The notes below the pieces were generated by a model. The model did no database searches. It saw nothing but the letters and a program-made list of their open reading frames with translations, and was not told the DNA's origin. The position numbers were made by a program, and so were the translations under genes. From Ilumatobacteraceae bacterium (lineage in GTDB: Bacteria; Actinomycetota; Acidimicrobiia; Acidimicrobiales; Ilumatobacteraceae), in assembly GCA_025463305.1 (NCBI GenBank), contig JAOBWK010000083.1, positions 1-33,174 of the forward strand: a stretch of DNA of 33,174 nucleotides, given 5' to 3'. This document shows, one piece after another, positions 23,143-30,422 of the stretch. Numbering within the stretch: the first letter of the stretch is position 1; every line of letters starts with the position of its first letter.

Positions 23143-24369
23143 TCAGCCGGTGTTGGCGGGGGAAGGTCCGGTCGAGGTGGTGGTGGGCGCCACCGTGGTG
23201 GTGGGCGCCGGCGTGGTCGTGGTGGGCGAAGCGGTGGTGGCGCTCGGCGTGGTCGTCGTGGTCTTCGGTGCCGTCGTCGTGGTGACCGCGGCGGTGGTGC
23301 TCGGGGCAACGGTGGTGGTGGTGCTCGACGTCGTGGTGGTGGCGTCGGGATCGGGGTAGTTGAACGACGGCAGCGAGTCGTCCTTGCTGTAGTCCTCGGG
23401 CTGGCGACCGTCCTCGCCCCACACGTAGACCCGGTCACCGTTCTTGACGAGCGACGGGAAGAACGCGGCGATGGTCTGGTTGATCCGCACGCAGCCGTGC
23501 GATGCCGGCTCGCTCGGCACGTTCGCCGCACCGTGGATCGCGATGCCGTAGTTGAAGTACACCGGGTTCGTCATCCCGCCGAGCGGGCCGACACGGTCGC
23601 CCGTGTAGCGGCGGTTGAACGCGAAGATCCCACCCGGTGTCTTGGCCAGCGCGCACACGGCCTTCTTCACGGGCGCCGGCAGGGCGACGCCGTTCTCGTC
23701 GGTGTTGTAGGTGACGGTCTCGCACCACTTCATCGGCGTCTTGTCGGGGTTCTCGACGCCGGACGAGATGTGGGTGATCAGCACGGGCACGTCGTCGGTG
23801 TAGACCGCAGCGACCTGCTCGGGCAGGTACACCTCCATGTGCGTCGTGCCGGGCCCGGTCTTGCGGCGCGGCGAGATCTCCAGGTTCTGCTGCATCAGCT
23901 GCCACATCGCGTCGGTGACCTTGCCCGTGACGTTCTCGCGCGGCGTGCGCATCACCAGCTTCTCGAAGGCCCACACGGCCTGCTGGGTGGTGCCACCGAA
24001 CTGGCCGTCGATCGGACCGGGTGCGAACTTCAGGTCGGTGAGCCGCTGCTGCACCTCCTCGACGTCGGGACCCGACGATCCCTTGCCGATGGTGCCCGAC
24101 AGCATCGTCTTGGCGACCGCAGGATCGCTGGCGATCACGACCGGGTCGGCCACGACATCGGCGACGCCGACCGCCGAGCCACCGATCGCCCCGAGGTCCG
24201 ACAGCGGAGGCGTCGTCGACGTCTCTCCACTGCCACCGCTGCCGCCGGTGCCGGCGATCACCACGACGAGGAGCACCGCCACCGCGGCGACGGCGGGGAT
24301 CCAACGTCGCCACTCGGGAGGCGGCGTCCGGCGGCGACCTCGGGAACCCCGGCGGTCGACATCACTCAT
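23143..24369 (-). CDS. L,D-transpeptidase (YkuD) with peptidoglycan-binding domain
   Basis: A 408-residue cell-wall crosslinking enzyme. A basic cytoplasmic start (RRGSRGRRR) and one membrane helix (VAAVAVLLVVVIAG, about 27-40) anchor it. A peptidoglycan-binding repeat follows (VEEVQQRLTDLKFAPGPID, then FGGTTQQAVWAFEKL). The YkuD catalytic domain has IAIHGA and SHGCVRI, with Cys293 as nucleophile. A roughly 75-residue Thr/Ala/Pro tail ends the protein; it is low-complexity and encoded by the GTG/GTC-rich stretch at 23146-23345. The domain forms 3-3 peptide crosslinks in actinobacterial walls. It diverges from the antiporter gene across a 113-base gap. Confidence 0.93.
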   Translation of the reverse strand: MSDVDRRGSRGRRRTPPPEWRRWIPAVAAVAVLLVVVIAGTGGSGGSGETSTTPPLSDLGAIGGSAVGVADVVADPVVIASDPAVAKTMLSGTIGKGSSGPDVEEVQQRLTDLKFAPGPIDGQFGGTTQQAVWAFEKLVMRTPRENVTGKVTDAMWQLMQQNLEISPRRKTGPGTTHMEVYLPEQVAAVYTDDVPVLITHISSGVENPDKTPMKWCETVTYNTDENGVALPAPVKKAVCALAKTPGGIFAFNRRYTGDRVGPLGGMTNPVYFNYGIAIHGAANVPSEPASHGCVRINQTIAAFFPSLVKNGDRVYVWGEDGRQPEDYSKDDSLPSFNYPDPDATTTTSSTTTTVAPSTTAAVTTTTAPKTTTTTPSATTASPTTTTPAPTTTVAPTTTSTGPSPANTG

Positions 24370-24473
24370 GCACGGCGGCCAGACACATCGATGCCGACTG
24401 TCTAGCGCGCCGCACCGATCGATGCCGGTCGCCCCCGGCAGGCCGCCACGGATCGCACGGCGTGGCGGCCCAC

Positions 24474-24479
24474 TACGGT
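24474..24479 (+). promoter_or_regulatory. -10 box of the antiporter gene
   Basis: TACGGT, 9 bases before ATG 24489 and 3 before ATG 24483. The in-frame ATG 24489 therefore better fits a leaderless start. Confidence 0.35.
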
Positions 24480-24482
24480 CGG

Positions 24483-25649
24483 ATGCACATGACGTTCGGA
24501 AACCTCGCCCTCCTGGTGGCCGCCGGTCTGATCGGCCCGGCGCTCAGCTCGCTGCACCGAGTGTCGCCGCCGGCCGTGGTGGGCGAGATCGGCGCCGGGC
24601 TGCTGATCGGCGTGACGGGCTTCCATTGGATCGATCCGTCGACCGCGACGATGGACACGTTCTCGAACATCGGCTTCGCGATGCTGATGTTCCTCGTCGG
24701 CACCCATGTGCCGCTGCGCGATCCTGCGATCCGGCCGGCGCTCGCCAAGGGCGCGCTCGTCGCCGCGACGGTCGGGGCGCTGTCCGCCGTGGGCGGGGTC
24801 GCGTTGCAGGGCCTCACCGGGTTGCACCGACCGGCTGTGCTCGCGGTGCTCATCGCCACCAGCTCGGCGGCCGTCGCGTTGCCGATCCTGCAGAGCACGG
24901 GCCGCAACGACACCCCGATCCTCGTCGCGACGACCTGGATCGCGATCGCCGACGTCTCGACGGTGCTCGCTCTCCCACTGGTGTTGGCGACGGGTGCCGT
25001 CGTGCGGGTGGTCGAGGGTGGTGCGATCGTCGTGCTCGGCGCCGTCGTGGTCTGGCTGGTGGCGCGCGCCGCGGTGCACGTCGACGGCGTCCACCGGCTG
25101 CGTGAGCAATCCCGCGCACGTGGTTGGGCGCTGGACCTGCGCATCTCGATCCTCGTCCTCTTCGTGTTCGCCTGGCTGGCGACGCGCTTCGGCACCAGCA
25201 TCCTGATCGCCGGGTTCGCCACCGGTACCGTCGTGGCCGCCGTCGGTGAGCCGCGTCGGGTCGCCCAGCAGCTGATCGGCCTCGGCGAGGGCTTCTTCGT
25301 CCCGATCTTCTTCGTGATCCTCGGGGCCCGTCTCGATCTGGGCTCGCTCGGGCGCGAGCCGCGTGCGTTGGCGATCGGTGGCGCGGTGCTCGCGGCATCC
25401 GTGGTCGCGCGCGTCGTCGCGGCGCGATTGTGGCGGGTCCCGTTGGGTGCCGCGTTGCTCGCGGCCGCACAGCTCGGCGTGCCGTCGGCGATCGTGTCGA
25501 TCGGCCTGCGCAACGGTCAACTCCGCGCCGCGCAGGGCGCCGCGATCATGGCGGCCGCGGTGGTGTCGCTCGGTGTGTGCGCCCTCGGCGCGCGGCTGCT
25601 CGGCCGGACGGCGCCGATCGCCGATCACGCAGCACCGACCCCCACGTGA
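24483..25649 (+). CDS. CPA2-type cation/proton antiporter (KefB/NapA-like)
   Basis: An integral membrane exchanger of 388 residues (386 if ATG 24489 is used). The membrane domain opens with LALLVAAGLIGPALSSL and has family segments PPAVVGEIGAGLLIGVTG and GFAMLMFLVGTHV. Further conserved parts are IATSSAAVALPIL, the helix region FAWLATRFGTSILIAGFATGTVV and GLGEGFFVPIFFVILGARLDL. About 12 hydrophobic stretches are seen. No cytosolic TrkA-N/RCK domain follows, so it is not a full KefB/C. It exchanges Na+ or K+ for H+; ion specificity is not readable. It ends 116 bases before the LysR gene. Confidence 0.87.
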   Translation: MHMTFGNLALLVAAGLIGPALSSLHRVSPPAVVGEIGAGLLIGVTGFHWIDPSTATMDTFSNIGFAMLMFLVGTHVPLRDPAIRPALAKGALVAATVGALSAVGGVALQGLTGLHRPAVLAVLIATSSAAVALPILQSTGRNDTPILVATTWIAIADVSTVLALPLVLATGAVVRVVEGGAIVVLGAVVVWLVARAAVHVDGVHRLREQSRARGWALDLRISILVLFVFAWLATRFGTSILIAGFATGTVVAAVGEPRRVAQQLIGLGEGFFVPIFFVILGARLDLGSLGREPRALAIGGAVLAASVVARVVAARLWRVPLGAALLAAAQLGVPSAIVSIGLRNGQLRAAQGAAIMAAAVVSLGVCALGARLLGRTAPIADHAAPTPT

Positions 25650-25753
25650 CGTTCGACGTCACATCGCTGCATCGCCCCAGGTCGCGAACCAGATTTGACG
25701 AAATGTTTGTCGTCGGTGGCGTGATCAGCTACCGCGGCCCTCAGCGGTTTCTC

Positions 25754-25759
25754 TAGGCT
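25754..25759 (+). promoter_or_regulatory. Leaderless -10 box of the LysR gene
   Basis: TAGGCT with 6 bases to GTG 25766. Confidence 0.45.
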
Positions 25760-25765
25760 GAGCAG

Positions 25766-26659
25766 GTGATTTCCGTCGTCCAGGCCCAGTGCGTCGTGGC
25801 CGTGGCACGGATGGGGTCGTTCCGCAAGGCGGCCGCCGCGCTGTTCATGGCCCAGCCGGCGGTCAGCGCGAACGTCGACAAGGTCGAGCGCACGTTGCGG
25901 ATCGAGCTGTTCGACCGGACCAACAGCGGTGCCACGCTGACCAGCAGCGGGGTGACGCTCCTGCCCCACTTTCAGGCGCTGCTCGCATCACACGAATCGG
26001 TGATGCTGAAGAGCGCGCAGATCAAGTCCGGCGACGAGCCGATCCTGCGCATCGCCAGCCACCGGATGGGCCAGGTCATCATCCTGCCGCCGGCACTGAA
26101 CGCACTGCGGGCCTCGAGCGGCGGATCGCTGGCGGTCGACATCACGCACGCCGCCGACGAGACGCACACCTCCGAGCTCGTCAAGACCGGACAGGTCGAG
26201 CTCGGCCTCGGGATCCGGCTGCCGCACCAGCCGAACCAGGATTCGGGTCTGTACGAGGTCGTCACGGCGACCCTGCCGGTGGTGATCTACTGCCGCGCGG
26301 ATCATCCGTTCGCCTGCCTCGGCCAAGTGTCCGTCGAAGCCGTCGCCAAGGAGACGATCGTGTCGACCCGGTCGGCAGCGGGCGAGCGACTGTTCCAGCG
26401 GCAGTTCGGCATGTTCGGCGACGTCAGTCGAGTGCTGGTCGACGATGCCCAGATCGCCTTGCAGATGGTGTCCGACGGCGTCGGTGTGGCGCCGTTGGTC
26501 GGCGGGCTCGAGGCGATGGTCTCCGTCCCGGTGGTGAGCGTTCTGTTGGCGAGCGACGTCGAGCTCTCGTCCACCGTGATGAAGCGCGCCGGCGAGCCGC
26601 TGTCCGCGACGGCCGACGCGCTGTGGCGTCTCCTGGCCCCGGGCAAGCCGCCACTCTGA
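25766..26659 (+). CDS. LysR-family transcriptional regulator
   Basis: A 297-residue regulator. The N-terminal HTH is the LysR type: VVAVARMGSFRKAAAALFMAQPAVSANVDKVERTL then IELFDRTNSGATLTSSG. Residues about 90-290 form the periplasmic-binding-like effector domain (ILRIASHRMGQVIILPPALNAL, QVELGLGIRL, VVIYCRADHPFA, MVSDGVGVAPLVGGLEAM). GTG 25766 fits a leaderless start. It stands alone, with no divergently transcribed partner: the antiporter upstream and cobD downstream run in the same direction, so its target is not obvious. The effector is unknown. Confidence 0.9.
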   Translation: MISVVQAQCVVAVARMGSFRKAAAALFMAQPAVSANVDKVERTLRIELFDRTNSGATLTSSGVTLLPHFQALLASHESVMLKSAQIKSGDEPILRIASHRMGQVIILPPALNALRASSGGSLAVDITHAADETHTSELVKTGQVELGLGIRLPHQPNQDSGLYEVVTATLPVVIYCRADHPFACLGQVSVEAVAKETIVSTRSAAGERLFQRQFGMFGDVSRVLVDDAQIALQMVSDGVGVAPLVGGLEAMVSVPVVSVLLASDVELSSTVMKRAGEPLSATADALWRLLAPGKPPL

Positions 26660-26680
26660 GGTCCGCGCTGCGCGACCCGT

Positions 26681-26686
26681 TAGCGT
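26681..26686 (+). promoter_or_regulatory. Leaderless -10 box of cobD
   Basis: TAGCGT with 8 bases to ATG 26695. The 35-base gap after the LysR gene leaves no room for a B12 riboswitch. Confidence 0.45.
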
Positions 26687-26694
26687 CCCGGGCG

Positions 26695-27669
26695 ATGTCG
26701 GGATGGTCGATCGCCGTGCGCAGCGGATCAGCCGTGGTCGCGCCCCGCGGCGTCGCCGTTGCCGTCGGCCTCGCCGCCGACCTCGCGCTCGGCGAGCCAC
26801 CGCTGGCTGTGCACCCGGTCGCCGCGTTCGGGCGCGCCATGGAGCACGTGGAGCGCGCGCTGTACCGCGACCGTCGCCTGAACGGTGTCGCCTTCTGCGC
26901 GCTCGGCGTCGGTGGAGCGGCGGCCATCGGCTGGGGTGTCCAACGCATCGTCGGGCGCCCTGGCGCGCTTGCGCTGACCACGTTCGCGGCGGTCGCCGGA
27001 CGGATGCTCGCGGACGAGGCGAACGTCATCGGGAGCATGCTCGTGCGCGGCGATCTCGACGCGGCTCGGGCCCAACTCCCGGCACTGGTCGGCCGCTCAC
27101 CGGACGGCCTCGACGCGAGCGAGATCACGCGCGCCGTCGTCGAGTCCGTTGCCGAGAACGCGATCGACGCCGTCGTCGCACCCGCCCTCTGGGCGCTCGT
27201 CGGCGGCGCGCCGGCCGTGTGCGCGTACCGCGCCGCGAACACGGTCGACGCGATGGTGGGCCACCACTCCGCGCGGTACGAGCACTTCGGATGGGCGAGC
27301 GCCCGCCTCGACGACATCGCCAACTGGTTCCCAGCTCGGGTCGGCGCGGCCGTCGTCGCCGTGCTCCGGCCGTCGTCAGCGCGCGACGTGCTGCGCACCG
27401 TCCGCCGCGATGCGCACCAGCACCCGTCGCCGAACGGCGGCGTGATCGAGTCGGCCTTCGCGGCGTCGCTCGGCGTCCGCCTCGGCGGCTCGAACCGCTA
27501 TGGCGACACGGTGGAGCACCGCGGCGTCCTCGGCGACGGGCGGGTGGCACAGCCCACGGACATCGCCGCGGCGACGCGGCTGCTGCGACGGATGACCCTC
27601 ACGATCGCGGCCGCCGGATCGATCATCGGCGCCGTCGTTCCCGTCGTGCGCCGGGTGCGTGCCGACTAA
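26695..27669 (+). CDS. cobD: Adenosylcobinamide-phosphate synthase (CbiB/CobD)
   Basis: A membrane enzyme of 324 residues that attaches the aminopropanol(-phosphate) arm to adenosylcobyric acid in cobalamin synthesis. Family segments are clear: AADLALGEPP with HPVAAFGRAME, LVGRSPDGLDASEITRAVVE, SVAENAIDAVVAPALWALVG, YRAANTVDAMVGHHSARYEH, FGWASARLDDIANWFPARVG, and HPSPNGGVIESAFAASLGVR. Several helices span the membrane. ATG 26695 follows a leaderless-type box. The symbol cobD is used in the actinobacterial/Pseudomonas sense, equal to Salmonella cbiB. No other cobalamin genes adjoin it. The product supports the B12-dependent MutAB at the left end, a functional rather than operonic link. Confidence 0.93.
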   Translation: MSGWSIAVRSGSAVVAPRGVAVAVGLAADLALGEPPLAVHPVAAFGRAMEHVERALYRDRRLNGVAFCALGVGGAAAIGWGVQRIVGRPGALALTTFAAVAGRMLADEANVIGSMLVRGDLDAARAQLPALVGRSPDGLDASEITRAVVESVAENAIDAVVAPALWALVGGAPAVCAYRAANTVDAMVGHHSARYEHFGWASARLDDIANWFPARVGAAVVAVLRPSSARDVLRTVRRDAHQHPSPNGGVIESAFAASLGVRLGGSNRYGDTVEHRGVLGDGRVAQPTDIAAATRLLRRMTLTIAAAGSIIGAVVPVVRRVRAD

Positions 27670-27720
27670 GTTCGGCGCACGCCTCGAGCGATCCGGTCGA
27701 GCGGAGAGGACCACCAGCTG

Positions 27721-28827
27721 ATGAGAATCACCCACGTCGAGGTGTTCGACGTCGAGCTGACCTACGTGCACGGCACCTACGTCATGTCGGGCGGCCGGGT
27801 CATCGACTCGCTCCCGTCGACCGTCGTGCGGGTCACCACCGACACGGGCATCCAGGGCTACGGCGAGGTCTGCCCGCTCGGCACCACCTACCTGGCCAGC
27901 CACGCCGGTGGCGCGCGGGCCGCGCTCGCCGTCCTGGCGCCGGCCGTCGTCGGACTCGATCCCACCAACCTCGCGTCGGTCAACGACGCGATGGACGGCG
28001 CGCTGATGGGCCACGAGTACGCGAAGAGCCCGATCGACGTCGCCTGCTGGGATGTCATGGGCCGCGCCCTCGGGATCAGCGTCACGACGCTGCTCGGCGG
28101 CCTGCGGCAGGAGCGCTTCCCGTTGTACATGGCCGTGCCGCTCGGCTCGCCGGAGGAGATGACCGATTACGTGCTCGCCCGCCAGGCCGAGGGCATCCAC
28201 CGCTTCCAACTCAAGATCGGCGGCGATCCCGTGGTCGATGGCCGGCGCGCCCGGCAGGTCATCGAGGCCACGAACGACGACGATCTCGTCGTCGCCGACG
28301 CCAACTGCGGCTGGCGGCTCAACGACGCGATCACTGCGGCGCGGCTGATGGAGGGCTTGCCCCGGCTGTACTTCGAGCAGCCCTGCCCGACGATGGAGGA
28401 GTGCATCGAGGTGCGCAAGCACACGACGCTGCCGATGGTCTACGACGAGGTCGTCCACGACGTGCCGACGATGCTGCGCGCAGTGCGCGAGGGCGGGGCG
28501 GGCGCGTTCAACCTCAAGGTCAGCAAGGTCGGCGGGCTCACCAAGGCCAAGCTGATGCGCGACCTCGCCCAGGACCTCGGCATCCAGGTCACCATCGAGG
28601 ACACGTGGGGCGGCGACATCGTGTCGGCCACCTCGGCCCACCTCGCTGCCAGCACGCGGGTCGAGGCGTTGCTCACCGTCTCGTTCATGAACGACTGGAC
28701 CAACGAGCACGTCGCCGGCTACCAGCCGCGCAGCGTCGACGGGTTCGGCACCGCGCCCACCGGTCCGGGCCTCGGCCTCGAGGTCGATGTGGCCACCCTC
28801 GGCACCCCGCTCTTCACCGCGTCCTGA
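27721..28827 (+). CDS. Enolase-superfamily (MR/MLE) enzyme, hydroxyproline dehydratase/epimerase-like
   Basis: A 368-residue mandelate racemase/muconate lactonising-type enzyme. The capping domain begins MRITHVEVFDVELTY and the loop STVVRVTTDTGIQGYGEV is typical. The barrel shows metal ligands Asp193 (VVADANCGW), Glu219 (YFEQPC) and Asp242 (MVYDEVV), with candidate acid/base Lys165 (RFQLKIGG) and Lys266 (FNLKVSKVGG). The overall look, including SGGRVIDS and LGTTYLASHAGG, resembles the cis-3-hydroxyproline dehydratase / hydroxyproline-betaine epimerase branch; that subgroup call is moderate. A GGAGAGG precedes ATG 27721. It converges on an amino-acid ABC transporter that might import its substrate. 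Confidence 0.85.
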   Translation: MRITHVEVFDVELTYVHGTYVMSGGRVIDSLPSTVVRVTTDTGIQGYGEVCPLGTTYLASHAGGARAALAVLAPAVVGLDPTNLASVNDAMDGALMGHEYAKSPIDVACWDVMGRALGISVTTLLGGLRQERFPLYMAVPLGSPEEMTDYVLARQAEGIHRFQLKIGGDPVVDGRRARQVIEATNDDDLVVADANCGWRLNDAITAARLMEGLPRLYFEQPCPTMEECIEVRKHTTLPMVYDEVVHDVPTMLRAVREGGAGAFNLKVSKVGGLTKAKLMRDLAQDLGIQVTIEDTWGGDIVSATSAHLAASTRVEALLTVSFMNDWTNEHVAGYQPRSVDGFGTAPTGPGLGLEVDVATLGTPLFTAS

Positions 28828-28888
28828 CCGGACCGGAGAACGCACGATGCCGGCCCTCGCGGGCCGGCATCGCAACGAATCGGTCCGG
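28828..28888. terminator. Nested bidirectional hairpin terminator
   Basis: An inner perfect 12-base stem, CGATGCCGGCCC (28845-28856) with GGGCCGGCATCG (28861-28872) around a TCGC loop, sits inside an outer perfect 8-base stem, CCGGACCG (28828-28835) with CGGTCCGG (28881-28888). It starts right after the dehydratase stop and ends 21 bases before the LivJ stop, so it can serve both convergent genes. Confidence 0.8.
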
Positions 28889-28909
28889 GCGTGATGCCCG
28901 ACGACGGGA

Positions 28910-30418
28910 TCAGCTCTCGAAGGAGGAGTCCGTGTCGCCGATGTTCGTGAACGCGTTGTTGGCGTTGTTCCACTGCTCGACCTGGAGGCTCTGCAGGGAG
29001 AAGCCGTCCTTCTCGCCATTCATCTTGTAGACGACGCCGGGACGGGCCAGCGACGGCGTGATGGTCATGTTGCGAGCAGCGTTGATGATGCTCTCCCGGC
29101 TCAGCGTGCCCGACTTCTGGGCCTGGATGATGATGTCGGTGGTGAGCTCGGCGATGGTCCAGCCGACGGCCGTGGTGCCGATGTCGCCCTTCAGGGCGGC
29201 AGCGTTGTAGGCGTCGGTGAAGGTCTTCACGCCGGGAACGCTGGCGCTGGTGGGGTCCTGCGGATCGACGATGTAGCCCGACGTGTAGACGCCGGTGCCG
29301 GCGTCACCGGCAAGCGCGCTGATCAGCAGGCGCGAGGCGCAGGTGTTGGTCTGGTAGACGAAGGGCTTCCAGTCCGGCGTGGCGGCCTCGGCGTTCTGCA
29401 TCTCCTTCAGGAACGTGGGGCACTGGGCGCCGAGCGGCACGGCGACGACGGCCGCCGGCTTCTTCGCAGCGATCGCACCGACCTGGTTCGTGGGCGGGTT
29501 GGAGTCCGTCTCCTCGATGGTCTGCTCCTCGACGATGTTGAGGCCGTCGGCCTTGGCCGCATCCCTGAACGCATCGGCGAACGTCTTGCCGAACTCGCTG
29601 TTCACCGTGAACATGCCGACGGTGCCGCCGTCGCCGATCTGCTTCTTGAGGGCGTTGGCGTAGACCTTGGCCTCGATGTCGTACGGCACGAGCGCCATGG
29701 TCGTCCATGGGTAGTCGGCGACGTCGTTGCCGAACTCCGGTGCGCCGGAGAGGTTGAGCAGCTGCGGGATGCACTCCTGGTTGAGGGTGTCGCGCACGGC
29801 TTCGTTGTCGGCGGTGCCGATGATGCCGGAGAAGATGCTCGCGCCGCTGTCGATCAGGCTGCTGACGACGCCGGGGGTGATGGTGGCGTCGTACTGGTCG
29901 TCCTGCACGTCGGACTTCAGCGTGATCCCGGGAACGAGGTTGTTGTCGTTGGCGTACTTGAAGTAGAGGTCGAAGCCGTCCTTGACCGGCGCGAAGGCGG
30001 CGGCCGCTGGGCTCACCGACAGCGGCATCGCCGAGCCGATGGTGAGCGTGCCGGTGATGGCGGCGCTGGCGGCGGACGGGTCCGAACAGGTCGAGGTGTC
30101 GACCTTCCAGCCCTCGGACGCGGCGTCGGTGCCGGCCGTGCTGGTGCCCGTGGTGTCGGCGGTGCTGGTGCCCGTGGTGTCGGCCGAGCTGCTCGCCGTC
30201 GAGGTGCCCGTGGTGTCTGCGGTGCTCGTGCCGGTCGTGTCGGCGGAGGAGCTCGCCGTCGAGGTGGCGGTGGTGTCTGCGGTGGACGTCGCCGTGGTGG
30301 TGGCCGTCGTCGCGACGGGGGCCTTCGTCGTGTCGGAGCTCTTGCTGTCGCTGCTGCACGCAGCCAGTGCGATCGCACCGACGGCCGCGAGCGCGACGAG
30401 CTTCTTCTGTCGGATCAT
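28910..30418 (-). CDS. livJ: Branched-chain-type amino-acid ABC transporter substrate-binding lipoprotein
   Basis: The extracytoplasmic solute-binding subunit of the ABC transporter encoded upstream, 502 residues. The signal peptide MIRQKKLVALAAVGAIALAA ends in a lipobox with Cys21. Residues about 30-100 are a Ser/Thr/Ala spacer built of a 20-residue repeat. The periplasmic-binding fold (LivJ/Leu-Ile-Val class) follows: LTIGSAMPLS, GVVSSLIDSGASIFSGIIG, IPQLLNLSGAPEFG and VGMFTVNSEFGKTFADAFRD. GAGGAG lies just before ATG 30418 and overlaps the livM end, supporting this start over the longer open frame to 30532. The ligand may be a branched-chain or other amino acid; the symbol marks the family only. 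Confidence 0.9.
   Translation of the reverse strand: MIRQKKLVALAAVGAIALAACSSDSKSSDTTKAPVATTATTTATSTADTTATSTASSSADTTGTSTADTTGTSTASSSADTTGTSTADTTGTSTAGTDAASEGWKVDTSTCSDPSAASAAITGTLTIGSAMPLSVSPAAAAFAPVKDGFDLYFKYANDNNLVPGITLKSDVQDDQYDATITPGVVSSLIDSGASIFSGIIGTADNEAVRDTLNQECIPQLLNLSGAPEFGNDVADYPWTTMALVPYDIEAKVYANALKKQIGDGGTVGMFTVNSEFGKTFADAFRDAAKADGLNIVEEQTIEETDSNPPTNQVGAIAAKKPAAVVAVPLGAQCPTFLKEMQNAEAATPDWKPFVYQTNTCASRLLISALAGDAGTGVYTSGYIVDPQDPTSASVPGVKTFTDAYNAAALKGDIGTTAVGWTIAELTTDIIIQAQKSGTLSRESIINAARNMTITPSLARPGVVYKMNGEKDGFSLQSLQVEQWNNANNAFTNIGDTDSSFES
30131..30280 (-). repeat. 60-base tandem repeat coding for the LivJ spacer
   Basis: Two and a half copies of a 20-residue unit of the form ADTTxTSTASSSADTTGTST (residues 47-96), directly behind the lipid anchor. 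It is prone to copy-number change. Confidence 0.75.
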
Positions 30419-30422
30419 GTGG

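Noticed and set aside
23146..23345. GTG/GTC-rich low-complexity stretch resembling a repeat array
   Set aside because: It encodes the Thr/Ala/Pro tail of the L,D-transpeptidase. The units are irregular and it is not a CRISPR or a true satellite.
22111..24405. Plus-strand 764-codon frame
   Set aside because: Arginine-rich shadow across the PLP lyase and antisense to the L,D-transpeptidase.
25690..25720. AT-richer stretch with an apparent inverted repeat (GACGAAA ... TTTGTCG) before the LysR gene
   Set aside because: The arms do not pair properly (TTTCGTC would be needed). It is not a convincing operator.
26703..29030. Plus-strand 775-codon frame
   Set aside because: Arg/Ala-rich shadow across cobD and the dehydratase, whose own frames carry clear family motifs.
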